A DNA stretch of 64,000 bases from Haemophilus influenzae (GCA_923172585.1 OV298644.1:637427-701426), one strand, 5' to 3'; counted from the stretch's first letter, positions 35,452 to 48,014 are shown. The notes: a model not told the origin generated them from the letters alone. Numbers and translations are program-made.

Positions 35452-35757
35452 TTATAATTTGCCATCAATTTGATTATGGAAACCATAAATGATTTGGTTA
35501 CCACCAAAAGCAACTAATTCCACTGATTTCACTTCACCGGGTTCAAAACGCACCGCATTGCCAGATGGCACGTTTAAACGCATTCCACGTGCCAAAGTGC
35601 GGTCAAATTTAAGGGCATTATTGGTTTCAAAAAAATGGTAATGCGAGCCAACTTGAATTGGGCGGTCGCCTGAATTTGTTACTTCGATTTTTACGGTTTT
35701 TCTGCCGACATTAGCGAGAATATCGCCTTCGGCTAATTGGTATTCGCCTGGGATCAT
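35452..35757 (-). CDS. ureB: Urease beta subunit
   Basis: Small structural subunit of urease, 101 residues, a beta-rich protein that packs with UreA and UreC in the (ABC)3 complex. The family segments [11 protein letters not shown] (start), [11 protein letters not shown] (about 40-50) and [13 protein letters not shown] (about 63-75) are present. It lies between ureA and ureC; the ureA-ureB gap carries a perfect inverted palindrome pair. An uptake signal lies at 35595. Confidence 0.97.
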   Translation of the reverse strand: MIPGEYQLAEGDILANVGRKTVKIEVTNSGDRPIQVGSHYHFFETNNALKFDRTLARGMRLNVPSGNAVRFEPGEVKSVELVAFGGNQIIYGFHNQIDGKL

Positions 35758-35770
35758 ATCTTTGTTCCTT

Positions 35771-35831
35771 GTAGGGTGGGCTTTAGCCCACCATTGATAT
35801 TTTTATTTTGGTGGGCTAAAGCCCACCCTAC
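35771..35831. repeat. Perfect inverted pair of GTAG palindromes between ureA and ureB
   Basis: GTAG + arms GGTGGGCT / AGCCCACC (35771-35792) is repeated exactly in inverted orientation at 35810-35831, ending CTAC. The whole 61-bp unit folds on itself. A second subfamily, distinct in sequence from the GGGGCAAAT type. Confidence 0.85.
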
Positions 35832-35833
35832 GG

Positions 35834-36136
35834 TTATCTGATTGGATTATGCACGGTAACAAGTTTTGTACCATCGGGGAAAGTAGCTTCAATCTGGACT
35901 TCATGAACCATTTCCGCCACACCTTCCATGACATCATCAACGGTTAAAAGTGTTGCGCCATATTGCATGACTTCCGCTACACTCATTCCTTCTCTTGCTG
36001 CCTCTTGTAAATGACTAGCAATATAAGCAATAGTTTCTGGATAGTTTAATTTTAGCCCGCGGGCTTTGCGTTTTGCCGCAAGTTCACCCGCGAGGAAAAG
36101 CATCAGTTTTTCTTGTTCTCTGGAAGTTAAGTGCAT
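35834..36136 (-). CDS. ureA: Urease gamma subunit
   Basis: Smallest structural subunit of urease, 100 residues, helical. The N-terminus [17 protein letters not shown] and the [21 protein letters not shown]-terminal segment are typical. It is the first gene of ureABCEFGH and is transcribed divergently from groES. The start has a TAAGGA ribosome site, and a TATAAT-like -10 (plus-strand ATTATA near 36153) lies just upstream, without a clear -35. Confidence 0.97.
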   Translation of the reverse strand: MHLTSREQEKLMLFLAGELAAKRKARGLKLNYPETIAYIASHLQEAAREGMSVAEVMQYGATLLTVDDVMEGVAEMVHEVQIEATFPDGTKLVTVHNPIR

Positions 36137-36231
36137 ATTTTCATTCCTTAATTTATTATACGAAAGTCAGCGAATTTTACGTAAAAAATCTAAAATAGGA
36201 AAAATATTTTGTCAGAATTTTTTGTAAGCCC

Positions 36232-36259
36232 CTTGAAAGAAAAAAAATCCTCCTTATAT
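36232..36259 (+). promoter_or_regulatory. sigma32-type heat-shock promoter of groESL
   Basis: CTTGAAA (36232-36238) and CCTTATAT (36252-36259), spaced 13 bp, resemble the heat-shock consensus CTTGAAA / CCCATNT. An uptake signal begins 4 bp after the -10, near the expected transcription start. Confidence 0.7.
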
Positions 36260-36298
36260 AGAAACCGCACTTACAAATTCTTAAGAAGGAAATTAATC

Positions 36299-36589
36299 AT
36301 GAATATTCGTCCTTTACACGATCGTGTAATTATTAAACGTGAAGAAGTCGAAACCCGTTCAGCTGGCGGTATCGTATTAACTGGTTCAGCAGCGACTAAA
36401 TCAACCCGCGCGAAAGTATTAGCTGTGGGTAAAGGTCGTATTTTAGAAAATGGCACCGTTCAACCTTTAGATGTTAAAGTTGGCGATATCGTAATTTTCA
36501 ACGACGGTTACGGCGTGAAAAGCGAAAAAATCGATGGTGAAGAAGTGTTAATCATTTCTGAAAACGACATCCTAGCAATTGTAGAATAA
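36299..36589 (+). CDS. groES: Co-chaperonin GroES
   Basis: Heptameric lid of the GroEL folding chamber. It has 96 residues, with the N-terminus [16 protein letters not shown] and the mobile loop around [11 protein letters not shown] (about 19-29). The start at 36299 has an AAGAAGGA ribosome site; an in-frame ATG at 36209 would read through the promoter and is rejected. groEL follows after 22 bp. The upstream promoter has heat-shock features. Confidence 0.98.
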   Translation: MNIRPLHDRVIIKREEVETRSAGGIVLTGSAATKSTRAKVLAVGKGRILENGTVQPLDVKVGDIVIFNDGYGVKSEKIDGEEVLIISENDILAIVE

Positions 36590-36596
36590 TTATTAA

Positions 36597-38258
<1,662 letters not shown>

Positions 38259-38388
38259 TTCGCTTATACGAGTAAAAAATCTATCCCAACAGAAAATTTG
38301 AGCTCTATATGACTTAGGGCTCAAATCTACTAAAATAGGGGATATTTTTTATTACCCTATTCTAAATTTATATATGATAAAAATAAAA

Positions 38389-38411
38389 AAACCCAGTTTT
38401 AAACTGGGTTT
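38389..38411. terminator. Bidirectional terminator between groEL and rplI
   Basis: An 11-bp perfect stem AAACCCAGTTT / AAACTGGGTTT with a 1-nt centre, flanked by A-run and T-run, so it works for both converging operons. Confidence 0.88.
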
Positions 38412-38431
38412 TATTTTATCTATTGGATAAA

Positions 38432-38881
38432 TTATTCTGCAACAACGATTACATCTAATGCTGCAAATACTTCACCGTGAAGTTGGAAACGAACATCGTG
38501 GTCACCAAGAGTACGGATTGGACCGTTTGGTAAACGAACTTCACTTTTCGCAATTTTAACGCCTGCTGCAGTTACTGCCTCTGCCACATCACGAGTAGTG
38601 ATTGCGCCGAATAAACGACCTTCATCACCTGCTTTAGATGCGATAGTCACAGAACCTAATGCAGTAACTTCTGCTGCACGAGCTTGAGCTGCTGCAAGAT
38701 TTGCTGCCGCTGTCGCTTCTAATTCTGCACGACGTGCTTCAAAGTGTTCAATGTTAGCTTTAGTTGCCATAACAGCTTTACCTTGTGGGATTAAGAAGTT
38801 ACGTGCAAAACCTGATTTAACATTTACTTGATCGCCCACTTGACCTAAGTGAACAATTTTATCTAAAAGAATTACTTGCAT
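38432..38881 (-). CDS. rplI: 50S ribosomal protein L9
   Basis: L9 binds 23S rRNA near the L1 stalk and helps frame maintenance. It has 149 residues, like E. coli. The N-terminal RNA-binding domain starts [19 protein letters not shown], with a long connecting helix (about 40-75) rich in Ala/Glu and a C-terminal domain. It is the last gene of rpsF-priB-rpsR-rplI. Confidence 0.98.
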   Translation of the reverse strand: MQVILLDKIVHLGQVGDQVNVKSGFARNFLIPQGKAVMATKANIEHFEARRAELEATAAANLAAAQARAAEVTALGSVTIASKAGDEGRLFGAITTRDVAEAVTAAGVKIAKSEVRLPNGPIRTLGDHDVRFQLHGEVFAALDVIVVAE

Positions 38882-38897
38882 TACCGTATCTCCTTAA

Positions 38898-39137
<240 letters not shown>

Positions 39138-39464
39138 CTAATCTATAAATTCGATTTGCTCGGCATGTAAAACTAATTGGCATAACCCACTTTGGGTTTT
39201 ATGTGATGTAATAAATCCCACCACCAAAATTTTACTACCGACCGTAATGCTTTGAGTTTTTTCTATCAATTGATTACCACTAATTTGAACAGGCATTTTT
39301 AACCAAGCTTGACGTGTGAAACCACTTTCAATCTGATCAGAACGATGTTCTAACAAAAACTTGCAATGCTCAATTCCACTAGGGCTCTTTAATCGCTTTG
39401 GTAACTGAGAAACGACTCCCATAACCGAAAAACGATTATCAATTTTCAAATTACTCTTCAGCAT
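39138..39464 (-). CDS. priB: Primosomal replication protein N (PriB)
   Basis: OB-fold, single-strand DNA-binding protein of the PriA-PriB-DnaT replication restart pathway. The start at 39464 gives 108 residues and begins [16 protein letters not shown]. It overlaps the 3' end of rpsF by 14 bp, indicating translational coupling. A further in-frame ATG 21 bp upstream lies within rpsF and lacks support. The order rpsF-priB-rpsR-rplI is conserved in gamma-proteobacteria. Confidence 0.95.
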   Translation of the reverse strand: MLKSNLKIDNRFSVMGVVSQLPKRLKSPSGIEHCKFLLEHRSDQIESGFTRQAWLKMPVQISGNQLIEKTQSITVGSKILVVGFITSHKTQSGLCQLVLHAEQIEFID

Positions 39465-39828
39465 CCTCAAAATCGTTGTTCTCAACTTCAGCTAAAGGTT
39501 TACGTTCTTCTTTAGCCGCTTTCATTGGGGACGCTTCTGTTACGGCGTGCTTAGTATGGATAACAAGACTGCGTAATACAGCATCGTTATAACGGAAAGT
39601 CGTTTCTAGCTCGTCGATGACTTGTTGAGGCGCTTCTACATTCATAAGCACATAATGTGCTTTGTGTAATTTATTAATTGGGTACGCTAATTGGCGACGA
39701 CCCCAATCTTCTAGGCGACGAACTTGACCACCAGCTTCTTTTACAGAACCAGTGTAACGTTCGATCATACCAGGTACTTGCTCGCTTTGGTCCGGATGAA
39801 CCATAAACACGATTTCGTAGTGACGCAT
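39451..39828 (-). CDS. rpsF: 30S ribosomal protein S6
   Basis: S6 pairs with S18 on the 30S platform. It has 125 residues, with N-terminus [18 protein letters not shown] and an acidic C-terminal tail ([10 protein letters not shown]). E. coli S6 receives glutamate residues at its C-terminus from RimK; the tail here ends Glu-Glu, so the same is possible. First gene of its operon. Confidence 0.98.
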   Translation of the reverse strand: MRHYEIVFMVHPDQSEQVPGMIERYTGSVKEAGGQVRRLEDWGRRQLAYPINKLHKAHYVLMNVEAPQQVIDELETTFRYNDAVLRSLVIHTKHAVTEASPMKAAKEERKPLAEVENNDFEDAEE

Positions 39829-39983
39829 TACTGCTCCTTACGGGTTAATCAGCCTTTGACGTAGATCAGCCACCAATCTGCAAAGGCAAGGAACGAAAAA
39901 TTCAATGTGGCTAAGGGTTGCGGATTATACCGATTTTTTTACGTTCCGCAACCAAATTGAGTTCTTTTTGAACAAAAAAGAAG

Positions 39984-40006
39984 ACCGATATTGTAACAAT
40001 ATCGGC
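39984..40006 (-). terminator. infA terminator
   Basis: A 9-bp perfect stem CCGATATTG / CAATATCGG with a 3-nt loop, followed on the minus strand by a T-rich run (CTTCTTTTTT). Confidence 0.85.
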
Positions 40007-40026
40007 CTATCTCAAATCTTCTGTGA

Positions 40027-40392
<366 letters not shown>

Positions 40393-40422
40393 TTACAAAA
40401 TCAATACACTCCTAAAATCAAC

Positions 40423-41217
40423 ATAAATAATCTTATTAGTCTTAGTTCAGAATATAAACGAATAAAGCATATTAAAAAATAATTATCTCAACAATACATT
40501 CATTTTGAACTTTTTAAAGATTTAAATCATTCAAAAGTACTAATCTCGTTAATAGAAAAATTGATACCTAATCTACTCCATGCAAACTTAACTGAATGAT
40601 AATAAGCATGTTTGATAATCCATTACATGCTATGGCAAATATGCTTATCCGAAGATCTACCCTATATTTACATTATTGAAGATGATGTATTATTACCTCA
40701 TTTTTCAAACAAATTTAAAGCCAAAGATGAAAGGTTAGAAGAACGTTTTAAACAAACTGATAAATTTATTTTAAGAGTAGAAACATTCATAAATATATCT
40801 ACAAGTAATGATAAAAAAAGCAAACCATATTCAGATACAAAAATATTAAAACTAGTATCAGAAAATTCTAATCAATCAAAATATGTCATATCTAGATCTG
40901 CAGTTAAAGAAAAAAGAGCTCGTATCTGTTAACTCATATCCAACAATCCAATCGAGATAGATTTATTAACCTTTAATACAGTTAATCAGTCTACAAACCA
41001 GGTATAACCAGTTGTATATATTCAAGAAGGAAAGTTATATCCAAAGGATATAAAATTACATATTTACTTAGAAACGGAATGACAAAAATGTTTTAGTGTT
41101 TTGAAAGAAAGAATAATAAAAACAGTATTAAAATCTTTAGCAGGAAAACTTAAAAAAATATTGAGAAAAATATACAAAAAGCTATTTATTTCTAAACAAA
41201 TAATACCATTTAGATAA
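40423..41217 (+). pseudogene. lic2B: Decayed LPS glycosyltransferase, lic2B-like (GT25)
   Basis: The best frame runs 265 codons and reads as a family-25 LPS glycosyltransferase related to lic2A, but it is dead. The start is ATA (40423) where ATG is expected. A stop interrupts after HIKK, three consecutive stops (TGA TAA TAA, near 40597-40605) replace a conserved Gly-Glu-Arg/Lys that precedes the ACLIxHYMLW motif, and a frameshift and further stops follow after 40900. The DxD-like segment YIYIIEDDVLLPHF survives (about codons 82-95). Base composition is very AT-rich and it lacks uptake signals. In strains with the infA-ksgA island, lic2B lies beside lic2C; this assignment rests on that position and on family resemblance. 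Confidence 0.75.
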
Positions 41218-41247
41218 TCAAACATTATACTTTGATAAAGTAACAAT

Positions 41248-42300
41248 ATGACTAAATTAATAACAATTTCACTAACTTGCCAAAAATTTCAATATGGCGG
41301 AGGTATGGAAAGATATCTTATTAATATTGTTAATGGATTATCTAAGACAAATATTACACCTAAAATTTACTCTGCCAAATTTGATACTGCATTACCTGAA
41401 TACGATTTGATTAATCCAGTTAAGATTAATCTTTCTTTTGTGCCTAAAAAATGGAGAACCTCGTTTCTATCCTATTTTTCAAATAAATATAAAGAAATAT
41501 CAGAAGTCTCACTTACCACCTCTTATACCCTATCTGACGTGGTTATTTGTGGTGGAAATCATAAAGGATATCTACAAGCATCAAAGAAAAAGCCAAGCAT
41601 ATCAGATCGATTTAAAATCATGGGTGAACAAAAATCCTTAAATCAATCCAAATATGTCATCGCTCATTCTGCATTGATGAAAAAAGAACTCGTTGAGTTA
41701 TATCATATCCCAGAAAACAAAATTGATGTGATTTATCCCCCCATTAATACAGATAAATTCACACAAATCAATGAAGAAGAAAGAGTAAAACTCAGAGAAA
41801 AGTTGGGTTTCAAAAAAGATGAAATCATTTACCTATTTCCTTCTACTGGGCATACGCGAAAAGGTTTTGATATTTTAAAACAATATTTTGAAAACACTCA
41901 GTTACCTATTTGCTTAGTGGTAGCAGGAACGCCTGTAGAAGAAAATTCTAAAATATCTTCGCTTGGTTTTTGCAAAAATATGCCTGAATTATATCAAGCG
42001 GCAGATTTCACCATTATAGCATCTCAATATGAGCCATTTGGGCTTGTTGGACTAGAATCCATATTATCTGGTACGCCAGTTATTTTTTCTGAAAACATGG
42101 GATGCCTAGAAGTATTACAAAACGAATTTGGCTATACATTTTCTAGAGAAAACATAAGTACTTTAGATGATGCAATTCAAAAATCAGTAAAACAAGCATC
42201 TGAACAGCAACACCGTATTTTCAATCCAATGGACTGTATTCGTTATAATCCAAGTTTGAGTCATCATATTAAAGCAATACTGGAACTCATCGCTAAATGA
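41248..42300 (+). CDS. lic2C: LPS glycosyltransferase Lic2C (GT4)
   Basis: A 350-residue GT4 family transferase, intact beside the lic2B remnant. It shows the N-terminal nucleotide-sugar fold start (ITISLTCQKFQYGGGMERY) and the C-terminal donor-binding E-x7-E motif (EPFGLVGLE, about 273-281). In H. influenzae, lic2C was described as the glucosyltransferase that starts chain extension from the second inner-core heptose, and it is absent from some strains. The name rests on that locus (infA-ksgA) and family match. AT content is higher than in flanking infA and ksgA, consistent with horizontal exchange. Confidence 0.8.
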   Translation: MTKLITISLTCQKFQYGGGMERYLINIVNGLSKTNITPKIYSAKFDTALPEYDLINPVKINLSFVPKKWRTSFLSYFSNKYKEISEVSLTTSYTLSDVVICGGNHKGYLQASKKKPSISDRFKIMGEQKSLNQSKYVIAHSALMKKELVELYHIPENKIDVIYPPINTDKFTQINEEERVKLREKLGFKKDEIIYLFPSTGHTRKGFDILKQYFENTQLPICLVVAGTPVEENSKISSLGFCKNMPELYQAADFTIIASQYEPFGLVGLESILSGTPVIFSENMGCLEVLQNEFGYTFSRENISTLDDAIQKSVKQASEQQHRIFNPMDCIRYNPSLSHHIKAILELIAK

Positions 42301-42383
42301 TATTGCCCATGACTGTTACACTAAAATTTACAAAAGAAATACAAGCTCTATAATAACCGCACTTTTCTTATTAAATAGTACTT

Positions 42384-43247
42384 ATGAACTCAAAAAAACA
42401 CTTAGGTCATACGGCGCGTAAACGCTTTGGTCAAAACTTTTTACATGATACTTCTGTGATTCAAGGTATCGTGGCGGCGATTTACCCACAACCCAATCAA
42501 TTCTTAGTGGAAATTGGTCCAGGGCTTGGTGCATTAACAGAGCCTGTTGGTGAACTTGTCGATCATCTGACTGTGGTAGAGCTTGACCGAGACCTTGCAG
42601 AACGTTTACGTCATCATCCATTTTTACATCAAAAGCTAACCGTTATTGAAACGGATGCGATGCAATTTGATTTTGGTGCGCTTTATACAAAAGAAAATTT
42701 AGCAGAAAAAGGGCAAAAATTACGTGTGTTTGGTAACTTAACTTACAACATTTCTACGCCATTGATGTTCCACTTGTTTAAATATCATGATGTGATTCAA
42801 GATATGCACTTTATGCTGCAAAAAGAAGTGGTAAAACGCCTATGTGCCGCACCAAATAGCAAAGCTTATGGTCGTTTAACGATTATGGCGCAATATTTCT
42901 GCCAAGTGATGCCTGTGCTTGAAGTACCACCTTCGGCATTCAAACCTGCACCGAAAGTAGATTCAGCCGTTGTGCGTTTAATTCCGCATAAGGAATTGCC
43001 GCACCCTGTAAAAGATTTATATTGGTTGAACCGTGTTTGCTCCCAAGCGTTCAATCAACGTCGTAAAACATTACGCAATGCACTCTCAACACTATTTTCA
43101 CCTGAAAATCTGACTGCACTTGGTATTGATTTAAATGCACGTGCAGAAAATTTGGCTATCGCAGATTATGCACGCTTAGCGAATTGGTTGGCGGATAATC
43201 CACCAGCAGATATCAATAAAGATGAAATCTTAGATTCAGAAGAGTAA
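42384..43247 (+). CDS. ksgA: 16S rRNA dimethyladenosine transferase KsgA (RsmA)
   Basis: Dimethylates two adjacent adenosines in helix 45 of 16S rRNA (A1518/A1519 in E. coli). It has 287 residues. The SAM-binding motif [12 protein letters not shown] is at about 46-57. The catalytic motif IV, normally Asn-Leu-Pro-Tyr, reads Asn-Leu-Thr-Tyr (residues 118-121, Thr codon 42741-42743). This Pro-to-Thr change is unusual and may be a sequence error or a weakened enzyme. The gene marks the right end of the lic2B/lic2C island. An uptake signal lies 20 bp upstream. Confidence 0.95.
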   Translation: MNSKKHLGHTARKRFGQNFLHDTSVIQGIVAAIYPQPNQFLVEIGPGLGALTEPVGELVDHLTVVELDRDLAERLRHHPFLHQKLTVIETDAMQFDFGALYTKENLAEKGQKLRVFGNLTYNISTPLMFHLFKYHDVIQDMHFMLQKEVVKRLCAAPNSKAYGRLTIMAQYFCQVMPVLEVPPSAFKPAPKVDSAVVRLIPHKELPHPVKDLYWLNRVCSQAFNQRRKTLRNALSTLFSPENLTALGIDLNARAENLAIADYARLANWLADNPPADINKDEILDSEE

Positions 43248-43255
43248 AAATAATA

Positions 43256-43279
43256 AAGGTGTAACCCTTGTTACACCTT
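43256..43279. terminator. Terminator shared by ksgA and lic2A
   Basis: A 10-bp perfect stem AAGGTGTAAC / GTTACACCTT with a 4-nt loop, between convergent genes. The minus side has a T-rich tail; the plus side is weaker. Confidence 0.8.
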
Positions 43280-43285
43280 GGCTTT

Positions 43286-44182
<897 letters not shown>

Positions 44183-44300
44183 ATTTAAATAAAAATGGAA
44201 ATAACTAAATTTTTTGCATTCTACTATACAAAAAGAATAAATCAACAATAAAAGTCTGTGTTAAAATTCTCAAAATTTATTTATAAAAGAGCGGTCAAAA

Positions 44301-45128
44301 ATGGCAACCTATTTCGTCGGTGATTTACAAGGCTGTTATGATGAATTACAGCTTTTATTAGAACGTGTAGATTTCAATCCTACGCAAGATAAACTTTATC
44401 TTGTGGGAGATCTTGTGGCACGTGGGGATAAATCACTTGAATGTCTTCGTTTTGTAAAATCACTTGGTGATGCAGCGCAAACCGTACTAGGGAATCACGA
44501 TTTACATTTAATTGCGACCGCACTGGACATTAAAAAAGTGAAACCGCGTGATCGTGTTGATGCCATTTTTAATGCGCCCGATTTTGATGAGCTGATTCAT
44601 TGGTTACGTCATCAGCCATTACTTGTGCATAATGAAAAGTTAAACTTCCTGATGTCACATGCGGGCATTTCCCCAGATTGGGATTTGAAAACTGCGAAAT
44701 CTTGTGCGGCTGAAGTTGAACAGATTTTACAGCACGGCGATTTTCATTATCTCATTGAAAATATGTATTCTGAACAGCCTGATCGCTGGTCGCCAGATTT
44801 ACAGGGCTTAGCGCGTCATCGCTACATTATTAATGCTTTCACTCGAATGCGTTTTTGCTATTTGGATCATCGCTTTGATTTTGCTTGTAAATCCCCTTTA
44901 AAAGATGCGCCAGCGGAGCTCACGCCTTGGTTTAATTTAGATAATCCACTTTATAAACAGATTCCCATTGTCTTTGGGCATTGGGCAAGTTTAGTGGATG
45001 AGCCTACTCCAAAAGGTATTTATGCCTTAGATACGGGTTGTGTGTGGAATAATCGAATGACTATGTTGCGTTGGGAAGACAAACAGCTCTTCACACAAAG
45101 TGCGGTCAAAAATTACAGTGATTTTTAA
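44301..45128 (+). CDS. apaH: Diadenosine tetraphosphatase ApaH
   Basis: Symmetrically cleaves Ap4A to two ADP and also decaps NpnN RNA ends in E. coli. It has 275 residues. Metallophosphatase motifs are [10 protein letters not shown] (about 7-16), [10 protein letters not shown] (about 37-46), GNHD (about 66-69) and [10 protein letters not shown] (about 117-126). It is transcribed divergently from lic2A and followed 9 bp later by an HI_0552-family gene. The stop is near an uptake signal (45098). Confidence 0.97.
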   Translation: MATYFVGDLQGCYDELQLLLERVDFNPTQDKLYLVGDLVARGDKSLECLRFVKSLGDAAQTVLGNHDLHLIATALDIKKVKPRDRVDAIFNAPDFDELIHWLRHQPLLVHNEKLNFLMSHAGISPDWDLKTAKSCAAEVEQILQHGDFHYLIENMYSEQPDRWSPDLQGLARHRYIINAFTRMRFCYLDHRFDFACKSPLKDAPAELTPWFNLDNPLYKQIPIVFGHWASLVDEPTPKGIYALDTGCVWNNRMTMLRWEDKQLFTQSAVKNYSDF

Positions 45129-45137
45129 GGAAACACT

Positions 45138-45761
45138 ATGCTCTCGCTTACGACTAAATCTTGCGAACTGTTCAACATTCCTTTCTACCAATTCGCCCAA
45201 ATGAAAAAATTCTGCCCAGAAGATATTCCAGCGATTAAAGCGGATTACAAATTACATTGGGATAATTGGAAAGCGATAATTCAATCTGTTTCAGCACAAC
45301 TCGGTACGCTTTTTGCGAAACCGCATATTGAAAGCTGGACCAATGGTTGGCAAGTGCGGGCTCATTTCTTCGCTTATTTTAAATACGAGTTTAACCAAAA
45401 TTCTGCCGCAATCTTTTCTGTGCTATTAAATCGTCGCCGACTAAGAGTGTGTTTAGATTGGCATTGCTATCGTGCAGATCGCTCACAAATTAATGTGCAA
45501 CAATATAATCAGTGGCTTGATCAATTTGATTTCAAACAATTTGCTGATTTTGAGATTTGGCGAGAGGATGAAAGTGAATATGATGATTTTCGCCAAGTGA
45601 AGGTCATTTCTGAAAAAAATCTGATCTTACGTTCAGATGAGGATTTTTGGTGCATTGGGAAAAGTATTGAAAAAGCCGAGTTAAATCAAATAGATCCCGT
45701 TTTATTTATTACGCACACCATTCAACAATTACAACCGCTTTACGATCGCTGCCATCAATAA
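45138..45761 (+). CDS. HI_0552-family protein of unknown function
   Basis: A 207-residue soluble protein without signal or membrane segments, rich in aromatic residues (many Trp, Tyr and Phe). It resembles the HI_0552 family described from H. influenzae. A Pfam entry for that family carries a glucose-6-phosphate dehydrogenase name, which the sequence itself does not support: it lacks the dinucleotide and substrate motifs seen in zwf nearby. It follows apaH by 9 bp and is probably cotranscribed. A hairpin with one wobble (45783-45811) may end the transcript. Confidence 0.75.
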   Translation: MLSLTTKSCELFNIPFYQFAQMKKFCPEDIPAIKADYKLHWDNWKAIIQSVSAQLGTLFAKPHIESWTNGWQVRAHFFAYFKYEFNQNSAAIFSVLLNRRRLRVCLDWHCYRADRSQINVQQYNQWLDQFDFKQFADFEIWREDESEYDDFRQVKVISEKNLILRSDEDFWCIGKSIEKAELNQIDPVLFITHTIQQLQPLYDRCHQ

Positions 45762-45886
45762 AGTATACCCTTAGTATAAATAATTGAGCTCTACATTATG
45801 CAGAGCCCAATATTTCAGCAAATTAATAAACTATCCAAATTTATGGCAACAGTTTAAAGTGCGGTAATTCTTATTGATGTTTTTAA

Positions 45887-47341
45887 CTACACATCATAAG
45901 TAGTTGATGCTGTGTTACCGCCACGACCAGTCCAGTTGGTGTGGAAAAACTCGCCACGAGGTTTATCTGTGCGTTCATAAGTATGAGCGCCGAAGTAGTC
46001 GCGTTGTGCTTGCAATAAGTTTGCTGGTAAACGTGCTGAAGTATAGCCATCTAAGAAAGTAATCGCAGACGCCATACAAGGCATTGGGATACCCACTTCG
46101 ATAGATTTTGCCACCACTTTACGCCAGTCACTTAATGCGTTTTCTAAAATGCCTTTGAAGTAGCTATCTGAACCTAAGAAAACAAGATTTGGATTTGCTT
46201 CATAAGCATCGCGAATATTACCTAAGAAACGGCTACGAATGATACAACCTTCACGCCATAACAACGCAGTTGCACCATAGTTAATATCCCAACCAAATTG
46301 TTCAGAGGCTTCACGAATCAGCATAAAGCCTTGTGCGTAAGAAATAATTTTTGACGCTAATAATGCTTTACGTACCGCTTCAATCCATACTTTTTTGTCG
46401 CCTTCAACTGGTGTAATAGTTTTGCCGAATAATTGATTAGCCGCAACACGTTGATCTTTAAAGGAAGACACGCAGCGTGCAAAAACGGATTCAGTGATTA
46501 AAGTTAATGGAATACCAAAATCTAACGCATTGATACCTGTCCATTTACCTGTCCCTTTTTGACCCGCAGTATCCAAGATTTTTTCGACTAAAGGTTCTCC
46601 ACTTGCATCTTTATAGCCAAGAATGTCAGTGGTGATATCGATTAAATAGCTATCAAGTTCAGTATTTTTCCATTCTGCGAAGATGGCTTGCATTTCTTCA
46701 TAGCTTAAGCCTAAACCTTCTTTTAAGAATTGGTATGCTTCGCAAATTAACTGCATATCGCCATATTCAATACCATTGTGAACCATTTTCACAAAATGAC
46801 CAGCACCTTCGCCGCCGACCCAGTCACAACAAGGTTCGCCTTGTTCTGTTTTAGCTGAGATTGCTTGGAAAATTGGTTTCACATACTGCCACGCTTCTTG
46901 ATTACCGCCCGGCATAATTGAAGGCCCGTGACGCGCCCCCTCTTCGCCACCAGACACACCCGAACCGATAAAGCGAATACCTTTCTCCGCCAAGGCTTTC
47001 ACTCGACGGTTCGTATCTGGATAGTTTGAGTTACCGCCATCAATAATGATGTCGCCCTCTTCTAAATGTGGTAATAATGCTTCAATGAATTGATCCACCA
47101 CATCACCAGCGCGCACCATTAACATCACTTTACGTGGTTTTTCTAATTTAGCAGCTAAATCTTCTAAAGAGTATGCACCGATAATATTCGTGCCTTTTGC
47201 CGCACCTTGTAAAAACTCATCCACTTTTGAAGTGGTACGGTTATATGCCACGACTTTAAACCCGTGGTCGTTCATATTTAAAATGAGGTTTTGCCCCATT
47301 ACGGCTAAGCCGATAACACCGATGTCGCCTTTTACTGACAT
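45887..47341 (-). CDS. gnd: 6-phosphogluconate dehydrogenase
   Basis: Oxidatively decarboxylates 6-phosphogluconate to ribulose-5-phosphate, producing NADPH. It has 484 residues: N-terminal NADP-binding fold GLAVMGQNLILNM (about 10-22), catalytic segment GAGHFVKMVHNGIEYGDMQ (about 180-198) and the C-terminal TGRGGNTAST tail. With zwf and pgl it makes the oxidative pentose phosphate branch, all on the minus strand in 45.9-50.6 kb. RAYT remnant and GTAG palindromes separate gnd from pgl. Confidence 0.97.
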   Translation of the reverse strand: MSVKGDIGVIGLAVMGQNLILNMNDHGFKVVAYNRTTSKVDEFLQGAAKGTNIIGAYSLEDLAAKLEKPRKVMLMVRAGDVVDQFIEALLPHLEEGDIIIDGGNSNYPDTNRRVKALAEKGIRFIGSGVSGGEEGARHGPSIMPGGNQEAWQYVKPIFQAISAKTEQGEPCCDWVGGEGAGHFVKMVHNGIEYGDMQLICEAYQFLKEGLGLSYEEMQAIFAEWKNTELDSYLIDITTDILGYKDASGEPLVEKILDTAGQKGTGKWTGINALDFGIPLTLITESVFARCVSSFKDQRVAANQLFGKTITPVEGDKKVWIEAVRKALLASKIISYAQGFMLIREASEQFGWDINYGATALLWREGCIIRSRFLGNIRDAYEANPNLVFLGSDSYFKGILENALSDWRKVVAKSIEVGIPMPCMASAITFLDGYTSARLPANLLQAQRDYFGAHTYERTDKPRGEFFHTNWTGRGGNTASTTYDV

Positions 47342-47380
47342 TGTTTTCTCCTGTTGGATTACTAAATCTTTGTTTATGAT

Positions 47381-47404
47381 GGGGCTAATATAATTAGCCC
47401 CTAC
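47381..47404 (-). repeat. GTAG palindrome upstream of gnd
   Basis: Arms GGGGCTAAT / ATTAGCCCC with a 3-nt loop, then TAC; read on the minus strand it starts GTAG. Same subfamily as the ure elements. Confidence 0.75.
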
Positions 47405-47430
47405 ATGTTTGTCTATGATGTAGATAAATT

Positions 47431-47455
47431 GTAGGAGGGAATTACATTCGCCCTT
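47431..47455 (+). repeat. Degenerate GTAG palindrome abutting the RAYT stop codon
   Basis: GTAG followed by imperfect arms (GAGGGAAT / ATTCGCCCT). It ends one base before the RAYT stop at 47456-47458, so it flanks the gene. Confidence 0.6.
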
Positions 47456-47990
47456 TTAATCTACATATAATTGATCTTGTTCCCATAAAATAGGATTATT
47501 TTGAATATATTCATAAATCTGCAAATAGGATTTTTCATCACGAATAATATGTTCATAATAATTTCGCTGCCAAACATCAAAAATTTCACTATTTTTTCTT
47601 GCCCAAGATGTTACACCTGCTTTAAATCCACGAACTATTGAACCAATTGTTTGAGATGTTCCCTTTTGTGCTGCTTCTTGATTGTAGGGGCAAATTACAT
47701 TTGCCCTTTACCTGTTCAATAATTTCAATAATACCGTGTAAATGATTTGGCATAATAACAAATTCATCAATTCGTACTTGTGGAAAAAACATTGGAATAT
47801 TTTCCCAACACTGTTTTACGTAATTCCCTAAATCATTTAATTGCATTTGTTGATTAATGATATGCCCAAATAGACATTCTTTATTTTTACAACAAATGGT
47901 GATGAAATAAAATCCTTCAGAACGATAATTATAATGTTTTAAACGAATCGATCTTCGATGATGAATACCTGCATTATATTTCGTAGTCAT
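47456..47990 (-). pseudogene. REP-associated tyrosine transposase (RAYT), interrupted by a palindrome
   Basis: Y1-type single-strand transposase of the RAYT (IS200-like) group. The HUH metal site is in VIMPNHLHGIIE (about residues 77-88). After a frame change the C-terminal part reads SIVRGFKAGVTSWARKN, then VWQRNYYEHIIRDEKS, where a tyrosine is the likely nucleophile, and ends EQDQLYVD. The frame change coincides with a GTAG palindrome (47685-47712). Removing exactly those 28 nt joins Glu-Gln to Asn-Gln-Glu and leaves 507 nt, a clean 168-residue ORF. Palindromes of the same family flank the gene on both sides. RAYTs are known to maintain REP elements starting with GTAG. Confidence 0.82.
47685..47712 (+). 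repeat. GTAG palindrome inserted in the RAYT gene
   Basis: GTAG with arms GGGCAAAT / ATTTGCCC and a 3-nt loop. The 28-nt length is not a multiple of three, which accounts for the frameshift of the host gene. Confidence 0.78.
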
Positions 47991-48014
47991 ACATTCCGCT
48001 GTAATTGTTTTTAT

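Noticed and set aside
38296-38326. Hairpin as groEL terminator
   Set aside because: The 8-bp stem has a 15-nt loop and no U-run; the 11-bp bidirectional hairpin at 38389-38411 is far stronger.
47622-47990. The 122-codon RAYT fragment as a complete small gene
   Set aside because: The catalytic C-terminal part continues in another frame after the palindrome, so the short ORF is a truncated piece of a 168-residue protein.
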